From Hyphomicrobiales bacterium (GTDB lineage: Bacteria; Pseudomonadota; Alphaproteobacteria; Rhizobiales; CAYWUX01), in assembly GCA_028279265.1 (NCBI GenBank), contig JANQOC010000277.1, positions 1 to 12,037 on the forward strand: a DNA stretch of 12,037 bases. The letters are read 5' to 3'. The translations under genes and the position numbers were made by a program. Shown here piece by piece: positions 1-6,173 of the stretch (the stretch's first letter is position 1; every line of letters starts with the position of its first letter). Under the pieces are notes generated by a model that worked only from the letters and a program-made list of their open reading frames with translations, did no database searches and was not told the DNA's origin.

Positions 1-73
1 CGGTCTCTAAGGTCGGGCGTCCCCGGGAATCCCACACACGCCGGCCTTTGACATCGATTATTCGGGAATTCAT
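1..73 (-). CDS. eno: Enolase (phosphopyruvate hydratase), N-terminal fragment cut by window edge
   Basis: Only the first 24 codons are in the window; the gene continues past base 1. Reading leftwards from the ATG at 73-71 the peptide begins MNSRIIDVKGRRVWDSRG and continues RPTLET, the conserved enolase N-terminus (V-x-GR-x-VWDSRG-x-PT-x-E). Enolase interconverts 2-phosphoglycerate and phosphoenolpyruvate in the cytoplasm. The start is well supported: AGGAG lies at 86-82, eight bases upstream and inside the kinase gene, and the ATG overlaps the kinase stop as ATGA, a translational-coupling arrangement. The context (kinase plus MFS transporter) differs from the usual housekeeping neighbours of eno, such as pyrG, kdsA or the pyruvate dehydrogenase genes. 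This may therefore be a second, pathway-specific enolase or an enolase-like enzyme. Catalytic residues lie outside the window and cannot be checked. Confidence 0.85.
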   Translation of the reverse strand, partial: MNSRIIDVKGRRVWDSRGRPTLET

Positions 74-1104
74 TTGCTGATCTCCTGGTGCCAGGCCGCG
101 GCAATGTCCGAGAGTTTATCGGTCGGTTCAAACAGCAGCGCCCGGGCACAATGGCGCACCTTGTCCCGGTCCTCTGCCCTGGTGATATATTCGACCGGTG
201 ACTTTCCATCGACCCTTGCGAGAAAAAGTCCTGGAAGCAGTGCTGCCGTGCGCTGCTCGAAGTCTGTCTTTTTCTCCCAGTCGACCTGACGGAGATAGGC
301 CTGGGTCATGCTGGAAAAACTCTCCAAAAAGCCATCTGTTGCCGATGGGGTCCAAAGGCATTTGAGTAGAAAATGTTTCAGGCAAAAAGCGAGATCGAAT
401 GCCGGATCTCCAAGGCACGCACACTCTGCATCCAGAAAAACGGGTCCATCCGGCCCGAGGAGAATGTTTTTCGGGCTAATGTCGCCATGGATCAGGGTCT
501 GAATAGTGTTTGCCGTGGTTTCACTCAGATAAAATAAGCGATCGACCAGGTCCTGGTGTTTCTCGGCCGTCGCCTCCAGATAAGGAGATAATCGTATGTC
601 CTTGAAAATTGTTGAACGGGGAAACTGCAGCTCCAACCGGGAATCGCCGGCACACGCACTATGGATCTGCCCAAGCCGGGTGCCCACCTGGGCCGCCATA
701 TCCAGATCGGTACGCCCATCCCGAAGTTCATTCTTCCACAGCCTATGGAATTTCGGATCCAGATAAGACATGGCACAGAGTAGAGCCTCTTCATCGTGGG
801 CGAGGATCCGAGGGGCTGAACCCGGAACAATTTCGTTGGCGATCCGGCACCAGGCGACTTCAAACCTGTTGCGTTCAACCGATACCGCCCACTCAGCTTC
901 GACCCGCAATTGCGGTAGGGCTCTTTTTACACAATAGGTCCTGTCTTGGACGCTGACTTTCCATATATCAGAAGAAATACCACCGGTGAGACGTTCAAAT
1001 TGCACCGCGTCAGGGTTTTCAAGCAGACCATGTCGTGTCAGGCTTTCAATAATCTGACGATCCGGTGAAGGCGCCTTCCGATTTTGTCCTGCCTCGTTTG
1101 CCAT
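70..1104 (-). CDS. APH/choline-kinase family phosphotransferase, substrate unknown
   Basis: A 344-aa protein of the aminoglycoside phosphotransferase fold (PF01636), cytoplasmic, expected to transfer the ATP gamma-phosphate to a hydroxyl of a small molecule. Numbered from the chosen ATG, visible parts are a glycine-rich nucleotide loop LTGGISSDIWKV (39-50), a likely ATP-binding lysine in CVKRAL (Lys60), the catalytic Brenner motif HGDISPKN (206-213, Asp208 and Asn213) and the metal-binding DAE (225-227). All key residues are present, so it should be active. An in-frame TTG exists at 1119, but the ATG at 1104 is preferred because GGACGGG lies just upstream of it. The gene follows the MFS gene by 76 bp and overlaps the enolase start as ATGA. 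The family also includes choline, homoserine and methylthioribose kinases. The metabolic context argues for a pathway kinase, not an antibiotic-resistance enzyme, but the substrate cannot be told. Confidence 0.85.
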   Translation of the reverse strand: MANEAGQNRKAPSPDRQIIESLTRHGLLENPDAVQFERLTGGISSDIWKVSVQDRTYCVKRALPQLRVEAEWAVSVERNRFEVAWCRIANEIVPGSAPRILAHDEEALLCAMSYLDPKFHRLWKNELRDGRTDLDMAAQVGTRLGQIHSACAGDSRLELQFPRSTIFKDIRLSPYLEATAEKHQDLVDRLFYLSETTANTIQTLIHGDISPKNILLGPDGPVFLDAECACLGDPAFDLAFCLKHFLLKCLWTPSATDGFLESFSSMTQAYLRQVDWEKKTDFEQRTAALLPGLFLARVDGKSPVEYITRAEDRDKVRHCARALLFEPTDKLSDIAAAWHQEISK

Positions 1105-1140
1105 GTAGACCCGTCCCAAATTTTAGCGGCCCAATTATTC

Positions 1141-1192
1141 GTGCAACCCTTTTTGTCGTCTATCGTGCAAAATTTGGCGCCTATTGTGCAAA
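1141..1192 (-). repeat. Three iterated TTGCAC(A/G)-ATA repeats between MFS and kinase genes
   Basis: On the minus strand the motif TTGCAC occurs at 1191-1186, 1170-1165 and 1146-1141, each time followed by AATA, GATA or GAATA. Spacing is 21 and 24 bp, about two helical turns. The first copy overlaps the MFS stop codon and the others fill the 76-bp gap before the kinase. They could be operator half-sites for an internal regulator, or chance repeats in an AT-rich spacer. Confidence 0.4.
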
Positions 1193-2389
1193 TTCGACAA
1201 GGCCGCGGCTTCGTTGTCGCGAGAGCCAAAACGTCGAGGCCAAAGTCAGGAGAACCAGAGGAATGGCGCCGATATTGACGATCTGCCAGCCGAAAAAGTG
1301 CATCAGGACACCGGACGACAGGGAGAAGAGAGCGACGAGCGAGAACACGAAAAAATTGTTGGCCCCTTGTGTGATATTGCGTTCAGCGGGTTGATAGGCT
1401 TCCGTGAGCAAAGTCGAACCGCCTGTAAATGTGAAGTTCCAGCCAATGCCGAGAAGGAACAGGGAGGTCCAGAATTCGAACATGCCGAAACCGGTCAAGG
1501 CGATGAAGATGGCACAGAGCAAGAGCAACAGGCCTGAATTAATGACATTGATCACGCCGAAACGCTTGATGAGAGAACCCGTGACAAAACCGGGAGCGAA
1601 CATGGCGAAGATATGCCATTCGATCACAAATGCAGTGTTTGAAAAGTCATGATGGGCGCCATGCATGGCGATGGGGGCGGCGGTCATCAGCAGGGCCATC
1701 ACCGCATAGCCAAGACTGGCCACAAGCGTTGCCGTGACAAAGATAGGTTGGCGAATGATTGTGAAGATAGAGCGCTGGGATTCCGGTTTACCGGTGTCCT
1801 CGGAAACGTTGGGAATGTTCAGGAAACTCACGACCAGGGCTGACAGGAGTGTGGTGGCAAGCAGGAAACTATAGGTTCCCAGAAATTGCGTTTCTTCAAT
1901 GAGCAACCGCCCGAAACGGGCCAGGTTAGGCCCGAAAAAGGCCGCCAGGACACCACCGGCGAGAACGAGGGATATGGCACGACTGCGAAAGGACGGCGAG
2001 GCGGTATCAGCGGCCGCATAGCGGTAATTATGGGCGAAGCCGGCAAACAGTCCCATGCCGAACAGTCCGAGACAAAATAATCCGAAATGGCTGTAGGCGA
2101 CACCAAGAATGCTCAGCCCGCCACCTGTTGTCCCTATCAGGGAGCCGATTATAAACCCGGCCTTTCGGCCAATTCGGCGCATAAGCAGGGGCGCAGGCAA
2201 AGTGGCGATCACCGTACCCACAAGCAGGACGGAAATGGGAAGCGTTGCCAGCGACTGATCCGGTGCGATGGCCAGCCCCACAAGGGGTGCTGACGCGAAG
2301 ATGAGCCCCTGGCCAGTGTTGAACAGCACCTGGCAAATGGCCAGTACAAAAACATTCTTCTTTTCAAGAAAGGAAACTGAATTTTCCAT
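1181..2389 (-). CDS. MFS transporter, 12 membrane segments
   Basis: A 402-aa integral membrane protein of usual major facilitator length. Hydrophobic segments run from about residue 12 to 389 in two halves of six, separated by a hydrophilic loop near 192-213. After TM2 the sequence MRRIGRKAG (70-78) matches the basic end of MFS motif A but lacks its usual acidic residue. A conserved-looking stretch GIGWNFTFTGGSTLLTEAY (314-332) lies in the C-terminal half; I have seen comparable wording in unassigned bacterial MFS proteins but cannot name a substrate. It is the first gene of the minus-strand operon with the kinase and enolase, so it may import the compound the kinase phosphorylates, or export a product. 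The ATG at 2389 is chosen because the hydrophobic region starts soon after it; the ribosome binding site is weak. Confidence 0.88.
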   Translation of the reverse strand: MENSVSFLEKKNVFVLAICQVLFNTGQGLIFASAPLVGLAIAPDQSLATLPISVLLVGTVIATLPAPLLMRRIGRKAGFIIGSLIGTTGGGLSILGVAYSHFGLFCLGLFGMGLFAGFAHNYRYAAADTASPSFRSRAISLVLAGGVLAAFFGPNLARFGRLLIEETQFLGTYSFLLATTLLSALVVSFLNIPNVSEDTGKPESQRSIFTIIRQPIFVTATLVASLGYAVMALLMTAAPIAMHGAHHDFSNTAFVIEWHIFAMFAPGFVTGSLIKRFGVINVINSGLLLLLCAIFIALTGFGMFEFWTSLFLLGIGWNFTFTGGSTLLTEAYQPAERNITQGANNFFVFSLVALFSLSSGVLMHFFGWQIVNIGAIPLVLLTLASTFWLSRQRSRGLVEFAQ

Positions 2390-2849
2390 AAGGGCTGATT
2401 TGCCTCAATTCCAATGCTGGTCGTGTGTTGTGAACCCAGATCAAGACGTCACGGGTACGACCCACGGGTCCGGTTATGGCATCAACGGATGTTGTGATCT
2501 TTGGTGGACATTCCGCGCAGGCAGGTTCTTTCAGCCCTGGAAGCGCTGGTTTGCGACCGAATAATACAACTTTTCGCTGATAAGTGGCAACTTACGAAAT
2601 AATTGCGGGGACCGTCAATATGAGGCCTGCAACTTTGAAGCGCCTGTCTGTCGGCCTCCGACAAAACCCAGGGACCTTCTGCCGACCTTCTGCCAATGGC
2701 TCTCTGTCAGGCGTCGTTCCCGCAACCGTACAAGCCTGCTTCCCGATCTCCTGGCATACCTTTCAAATCGCTGAAGGAATTGCTTGAGGGTTCCGGATTT
2801 TGCGCCCCGTCGATCAATTCTAGCCACATTTCTGCGTTAACCAGGAGAT
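2390..2849. other. Divergent intergenic region between the MFS operon and the 2850 gene
   Basis: This 460-bp stretch separates two divergent genes. No open frame here has both a ribosome binding site and a protein-like composition. It contains the minus-strand promoter candidate at 2561-2590 and a perfect 11-bp tandem duplication (GACCTTCTGCC at 2673-2683 and 2684-2694). I found no convincing plus-strand promoter for the gene at 2850. No tRNA or riboswitch fold was recognised. Confidence 0.5.
2561..2590 (-). promoter_or_regulatory. Probable sigma70-type promoter of the MFS-kinase-enolase operon
   Basis: On the minus strand TTGCCA (2590-2585) is followed after 18 bp by TATTAT (2566-2561), a near-consensus -35/-10 pair. 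Transcription would begin near 2554 and leave an untranslated leader of about 165 nt before the MFS ATG. The hexamer AAGTTG occurs twice here (2593-2588 and 2572-2567), exactly 21 bp apart, one copy overlapping the -35 and one abutting the -10, as expected for a repressor binding the same helix face. No experimental support. Confidence 0.45.
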
Positions 2850-3371
2850 ATGTCAAATGTGGCTCACAACAAGTCCATGAAACGGTTTCCGGCATTCTTC
2901 GACGATCCCCAAGATTCGCCGCAACATCGGATAATGCTGGCCTCCTTTGAACAGCTCAAAGCCGCCTATCGACCCCTGATATCATGCTGTTCCGAAGGCG
3001 AGATTTTTCTGTATCCGGAAGTTACGGAACGTATTCAGGGGCTCCTGGAACAACTGGTCACTGCGACGCGAAATCTGAAGCTTAAACTTGAACAGGAATC
3101 CGCATCCGATACGGCACTGGAAGCCGATTTGCGGGAACTCGCGGCGGCATCGGGTTTGTTGCAGACCCGGATCCAATCCGCCCGCCAAACCCTCTCGCTG
3201 AAAGAGCGAACGGGAAACAGATCGTCTTCTCCGATTCCAACTGACCAGCTTATGAAACTTCTTGATCAGGTTGAGGAACGTCTTGCGGCCTACTCCCTTC
3301 CCGAAGAAAGTCCGATGGAAATTCCTACCATCAATCTCGATAAGCTGATGCCGTCTGTTTACGGAACCTAA
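2850..3371 (+). CDS. Hypothetical mainly helical cytoplasmic protein
   Basis: I do not recognise this 173-aa protein (164 aa if it begins at the ATG at 2877). It has no signal peptide or membrane segment. Residues about 58-118 and 131-148 are rich in Leu, Glu, Gln and Ala and look alpha-helical, possibly coiled coil; a polar Ser-rich linker (121-130) separates them and the C-terminus is Pro-rich. A pair of cysteines sits at 46-47. The start is uncertain: AGGAG at 2843-2847 is only 2 bases from the ATG at 2850, too close for normal initiation, but is 9 bases from an out-of-frame ATG at 2857 that opens a 7-codon ORF ending ATGA on the in-frame ATG at 2877. Coding direction and composition make the gene credible; its function is unknown. 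Confidence 0.65.
   Translation: MSNVAHNKSMKRFPAFFDDPQDSPQHRIMLASFEQLKAAYRPLISCCSEGEIFLYPEVTERIQGLLEQLVTATRNLKLKLEQESASDTALEADLRELAAASGLLQTRIQSARQTLSLKERTGNRSSSPIPTDQLMKLLDQVEERLAAYSLPEESPMEIPTINLDKLMPSVYGT
2857..2880 (+). CDS. Possible 7-codon leader ORF overlapping the next start
   Basis: ATG at 2857 has AGGAG nine bases upstream (2843-2847) and encodes MWLTTSP, stopping at TGA 2878-2880. That stop overlaps an in-frame ATG (2877-2879) of the following gene as ATGA. The arrangement would let ribosomes finishing the leader restart on the main gene. It is equally possible that the main gene simply starts at 2850 and this ORF is incidental. Confidence 0.25.
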   Translation: MWLTTSP

Positions 3372-3471
3372 AGGGCTGCGGACAATCAGCCGCCGCGTTT
3401 GAGCATCGTGCCGGCGAGAAAGACATCTATTCCCGACAATTCATCAAAGCTGAACAATAGCCAACCGTTTG

Positions 3472-3487
3472 TTCATCTGCGGTTCAT
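3472..3487 (+). promoter_or_regulatory. 11-bp-period TTCAT direct repeat, candidate response-regulator site
   Basis: TTCAT occurs at 3472-3476 and 3483-3487, exactly 11 bp apart, in the longer context GTTCATCTGCGGTTCAT. Tandem half-sites with an 11-bp period are typical of OmpR/PhoB-family regulators (known of the family). It lies 70-85 bp upstream of the secreted Tyr-rich gene at 3557, with AT-rich -10-like sequence (TAATTT 3515-3520, TAAATA 3521-3526) between. The regulator is not identifiable. Confidence 0.3.
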
Positions 3488-3556
3488 ATTCGGCTGCATA
3501 GGCTTTTATTTCTCTAATTTTAAATAACGCGAAACGCAATTTCGATGGGGGAAATC

Positions 3557-4819
3557 ATGCAGTTTTCAACGCGTCTGACCGTCTTGGCATCATTTATAGT
3601 ATTCTCTCAACCGGCGCTTGCCTGCTTCAAGAATGGAGACCTTGTCGAAGGAGATCTGCGTAAGATTGTTAGTCGGGATGGCCAGGGACAGCGGCTGATC
3701 AACTATCATATTGATATTCGCAATCCGTCTTGTGTCAAATTCAGATACAAACCTTACGGAAAACTCCATGATGTTCGCCGCATTCAACTGATTCCCACCA
3801 CTGACAATCGTTCATTTGCGGATTTGATCGGTGCGCGTATTGCCGTGACCGGCGACTTTTTCCGTTCGACGGCACCATGGCATACAGGAGATGTGGTTCT
3901 AAGGAACGTACAACTCGTCACTTTCAACCATTACACGTCGCCACCCGGTTATTCCGGAAAGTACGGAAATAAACGCCATAGTGGTTATAAGCCGTATGGT
4001 TACCATCCCGAGAGAGTTTATGAATCCGATCTGACGGATTCGCTGGATCGTTCATACGATGCTTATGATACCTATAAACCCGGCAAGTCCGCGAAACCTT
4101 ACAGATCCTACAAAGATTATGGCGACAATGAACTGTCCTATGATTATGAGGAATATGACAGTCAGCGCTCATACGCGAACAAGTATGACCGAAACTACGA
4201 TGGCGTTTACCGTAAGCCTTCGCGACAGGATTATGGGTATGGCGGAAAGCGTAAACATGCCTACAAGGATAACTCCTATGGCACATATGGTCCGTCATAT
4301 GGTGAGGCCGACAAATGGGCAGACATAGAGTCCTATGGAAGCTCTCATCGCAAACACAAAAAATACTATTCATCCAAGCATAAGAAAATCCATCGGTTTA
4401 TCCATGATATTTATCTGAATGCTCATCGCATCTCCCCATACGACCTTAAAAAGTACTATTGGCGCAAGCTCACCTATCTCGGTTACAAAAAAGTTCCTGT
4501 TGACCGGGTGATTTATGACAAAGCCCAGAGCTTCCCGGCTTCATACCATGGCAAACTGCATCTGGTCGGGCATAGTCTGAAAATCAAAAAACACCGCAAA
4601 CTGTCTTATGCCTATGATGTGTATTTCGATTACGTCACGGACACCTATTCCCGACGAAAACCGGTGACCGCACGGGTGCATCTGACACTTGATCTGCGAT
4701 ACAACAAGGTACGGATCTGCCGGGAAAACATAACCTATAAAAATCGTGATGGTTATGCGTATGCACCGGCATCGAAGAAGGCGAACCTCTATAAACGCCG
4801 GACCTATCGCGGCTACTAG
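3557..4819 (+). CDS. Secreted protein: DUF4431-like domain, tyrosine-rich linker, basic C-terminal domain
   Basis: A 420-aa exported protein. The signal peptide spans about residues 1-22 (basic start, hydrophobic core, PALA then Cys-Phe); Ala at -3 makes signal peptidase I likelier than lipoprotein processing despite the Cys. Residues about 26-122 resemble DUF4431: the run of YHIDI, NPSCVKF, VRRIQL, GARIAVTG, a His near 109 and DVVLRNVQL suggests a small beta-barrel fold. Residues about 126-276 are low complexity with 29 Tyr in 151 residues plus many Lys, Arg, Asp, Gly and Ser. Residues about 280-396 look folded, with alternating beta-type segments and one Cys (388). The ATG at 3557 is chosen over 3545 because GGGGGA lies between them at good spacing. 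It is monocistronic, preceded by an 11-bp direct repeat. The function is unknown; a surface, matrix or cell-wall-associated role is inference. Confidence 0.85.
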   Translation: MQFSTRLTVLASFIVFSQPALACFKNGDLVEGDLRKIVSRDGQGQRLINYHIDIRNPSCVKFRYKPYGKLHDVRRIQLIPTTDNRSFADLIGARIAVTGDFFRSTAPWHTGDVVLRNVQLVTFNHYTSPPGYSGKYGNKRHSGYKPYGYHPERVYESDLTDSLDRSYDAYDTYKPGKSAKPYRSYKDYGDNELSYDYEEYDSQRSYANKYDRNYDGVYRKPSRQDYGYGGKRKHAYKDNSYGTYGPSYGEADKWADIESYGSSHRKHKKYYSSKHKKIHRFIHDIYLNAHRISPYDLKKYYWRKLTYLGYKKVPVDRVIYDKAQSFPASYHGKLHLVGHSLKIKKHRKLSYAYDVYFDYVTDTYSRRKPVTARVHLTLDLRYNKVRICRENITYKNRDGYAYAPASKKANLYKRRTYRGY

Positions 4820-5174
4820 AACACGCGATGTCTCGTCTCTCATTTCCGGAATTCAGACGGGCAGAGGCTCATGGCAGGTAAGATATCCGTGTGAGATAGC
4901 CATTGAAGTTGGCGATGGCTGTCGCCAAAATCCTGACGCCAAGCCGGAATTCGAGCGTGTTATTTAGAAAATTTTGCTATGTTGCATTTTTGTGAATTTC
5001 TAGATTTTGGATAACATGCTGAATTGGAATAGACATTCAATTAGCTTCGAGAACTTTCGGGTTATTTCAAACTTTGTTGTGCCAGTTGATGTCCCGCACT
5101 GTATTTACAGTCCTTCAATCAAGCCCAATAATAGGAATTGCGTCTAAATGCTGGAAATGCTGCATGGACGCAAG

Positions 5175-5206
5175 CGAGCTGCGTTTTAAGCGGGAAACGC
5201 AGCTCG
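5175..5206. repeat. Perfect 12-bp inverted repeat (hairpin)
   Basis: Arms CGAGCTGCGTTT (5175-5186) and AAACGCAGCTCG (5195-5206) are exact reverse complements around an 8-base loop, TAAGCGGG. No T-run follows on either strand, so a simple intrinsic terminator is unlikely. It may be part of a structured RNA or a protein-binding palindrome. Confidence 0.65.
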
Positions 5207-5252
5207 TGCTAATTTGGAAGTTCCGAGCCGTTGATCCTCGGAGATTACCCTC

Positions 5253-5396
5253 TGATCTGAAGAGCGAGTTGATCTGAGGAGCAGGGGGGGGCAACCCGGA
5301 ATTCTTTGAATTATCTTATCTTGCAAGGAATTGAAAAAGATCTTCGGCGTGACGATCAACATCCGAAGATCTTCTTTCGTGGGTTACATGATCTGA
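5253..5396 (+). repeat. Three TGATCTGA direct repeats
   Basis: TGATCTGA occurs at 5253-5260, 5270-5277 and 5389-5396. The first two continue as AAGAGC and GGAGC, giving 13-base repeats with one mismatch, 17 bp apart. The third is followed by ACGA and then GGAGCAG, which also follows the second copy. The hairpin at 5334-5376 lies between copies two and three. Confidence 0.5.
5334..5376. terminator. Long-stem hairpin, terminator-like on either strand
   Basis: AAGATCTTCGG (5337-5347) pairs perfectly with CCGAAGATCTT (5363-5373) across a 15-base loop; with one A-C mismatch the stem extends to 5334 and 5376. On the plus strand it is followed by a short pyrimidine run; on the minus strand it runs into five T residues, so it would work better there. 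No adjacent gene clearly needs it, so it could close an unannotated small RNA. The stem is certain; the role is not. Confidence 0.35.
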
Positions 5397-5573
5397 ACGA
5401 GGAGCAGACGATGGAGAGATCCTCATCAGACCAAGCTCAATGTCATGGGATTCGCCGACGGTGCAAACCCTAATCGATATGCTTTCACATGCCATTCACA
5501 GGATGCACACAAAAATAGTTAATCCATCGTGGAAACAGCCTCGTTTGCGGGTCCCGGGCGGATTTCAACATTG

Positions 5574-5589
5574 TGTGATCTCAATCACG
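5574..5589 (+). promoter_or_regulatory. CRP/FNR-family-like palindromic operator
   Basis: TGTGATCTCAATCACG matches the CRP-type pattern TGTGA-N6-TCACA at nine of ten half-site positions; its core GTGAT-N4-ATCAC is also a perfect dyad. It lies 78 bp before the start of the small secreted gene at 5667. A -10-like GATAAT at 5641-5646 would put its centre near -71.5, a known class I activator position, but no good -35 is visible and the leader would be only about 14 nt. Confidence 0.4.
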
Positions 5590-5666
5590 TGAGAAGTCGC
5601 TCCCCGGGCCCATCTTCCTGTTAACCGGACAGAAATGTTCGATAATTCAGTAACAGGAGAAAGCAA

Positions 5667-5960
5667 ATGTCTAGAAAACTTATCATCGCAGCAGCACTTG
5701 GTTCGGCCCTGGCTATGGCCAGCCTCACCGGAGCAAACGCCGCGCCTATTGGCGGTCAAATTCAGAATGCGGTTCAGTCCGGCGCCAACAGCGTTGAAAT
5801 CATGCCCGTCCATCATCGGGGCAAGAAGCGGTTCCGCCACTTCAAATTCCACTACTACTATCCTTATTATGGCGGTTGCTACTGGCTGAAGAAAAAGGCC
5901 CGCCACACCGGAAGCAAATATTGGTGGAACCGGTATTACAAGTGCCTGTACTTCTACTAG
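5667..5960 (+). CDS. Small secreted Tyr/Trp-rich basic protein
   Basis: A 97-aa exported protein with a clear signal peptide (residues 1-25, ending ANA before Ala-Pro) and a 72-residue mature part. The mature protein has 11 Tyr, several Trp, Phe and His and a strong positive charge. The segment CYWLKKKARHTGSKYWWNRY (71-90) resembles the C-terminus of small secreted proteins I associate with alphaproteobacteria (recollection, not a search). Two cysteines, 71 and 93, could form a disulfide in the periplasm. The start is firm: AGGAG at 5655-5659 is seven bases before the ATG. It stands alone, with a CRP/FNR-like palindrome upstream and a nested hairpin at 5977-6017 downstream. The function is not known; the composition recalls the larger Tyr-rich secreted protein at 3557. 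Confidence 0.85.
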   Translation: MSRKLIIAAALGSALAMASLTGANAAPIGGQIQNAVQSGANSVEIMPVHHRGKKRFRHFKFHYYYPYYGGCYWLKKKARHTGSKYWWNRYYKCLYFY

Positions 5961-5976
5961 GATTTCTTTCGAAGTT

Positions 5977-6017
5977 GGTACTCCCGGCTCTTCGGCAAAC
6001 GCCGGAGGGCCGGTACC
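5977..6017 (+). other. Nested hairpin downstream of the small secreted gene
   Basis: An inner stem CCGGC (5984-5988) / GCCGG (6001-6005) sits within an outer stem GGTAC (5977-5981) / GTACC (6013-6017), 17 bp after the stop codon. No T-run follows, so it is not a canonical intrinsic terminator. It may protect the 3' end of the mRNA or mark a factor-dependent end. Confidence 0.35.
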
Positions 6018-6173
6018 CGTTGGCGTTGCGATGTTGAATTTCCAGGTCTATTTCACCAAACTTGCCGGGCTAAAGGCGATACAATTTGTCCTCACAAGGA
6101 TGCAGCAAGATCGCCGACAACATGCTAGACTGGATTTGTGCGTGAATAGGCCGATAAAAACAGGCTGGGTCGA

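Larger units (their letters stand above)
4820..5666. other. 847-bp region without a convincing gene, rich in repeats
   Basis: No open frame has a ribosome binding site together with protein-like sequence; the longest plus-strand ones (for example 5074-5277) lack both. What it holds: a perfect 7-bp stem hairpin at 4909-4928 (TTGGCGA / TCGCCAA); an AT-rich stretch at about 4965-5050; a 12-bp perfect inverted repeat at 5175-5206; three TGATCTGA direct repeats (5253, 5270, 5389); a run of eight G at 5284-5291; a long-stem hairpin at 5334-5376; and a CRP/FNR-like palindrome at 5574-5589. Small RNA genes or a decayed mobile element are possible; neither is shown. Confidence 0.5.

Noticed and set aside
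2482..2827. Minus-strand open frames of 60-70 codons in the divergent intergenic region
   Set aside because: Arg/Ser-rich composition, no ribosome binding sites, and one overlaps the promoter candidate.
3924..4373. 149-aa minus-strand frame rich in His, Cys and Arg
   Set aside because: It is the antisense shadow of the Tyr-rich region, whose repetitive codons keep the opposite frame open.
5074..5277. 67-aa plus-strand open frame in the gene-less region
   Set aside because: No ribosome binding site, no domain-like pattern, and it contains the inverted repeat and direct repeats that explain this stretch better.
5334..5376. CRISPR-type repeat
   Set aside because: The hairpin occurs once; there is no array of regularly spaced identical repeats in the window.
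5392..5594. Short plus-strand open stretch reading RPSSMSWDSPTVQTLIDML, considered as a transposase or regulator remnant
   Set aside because: No start codon with a ribosome binding site and no family recognised; it also runs through the palindrome at 5574-5589.
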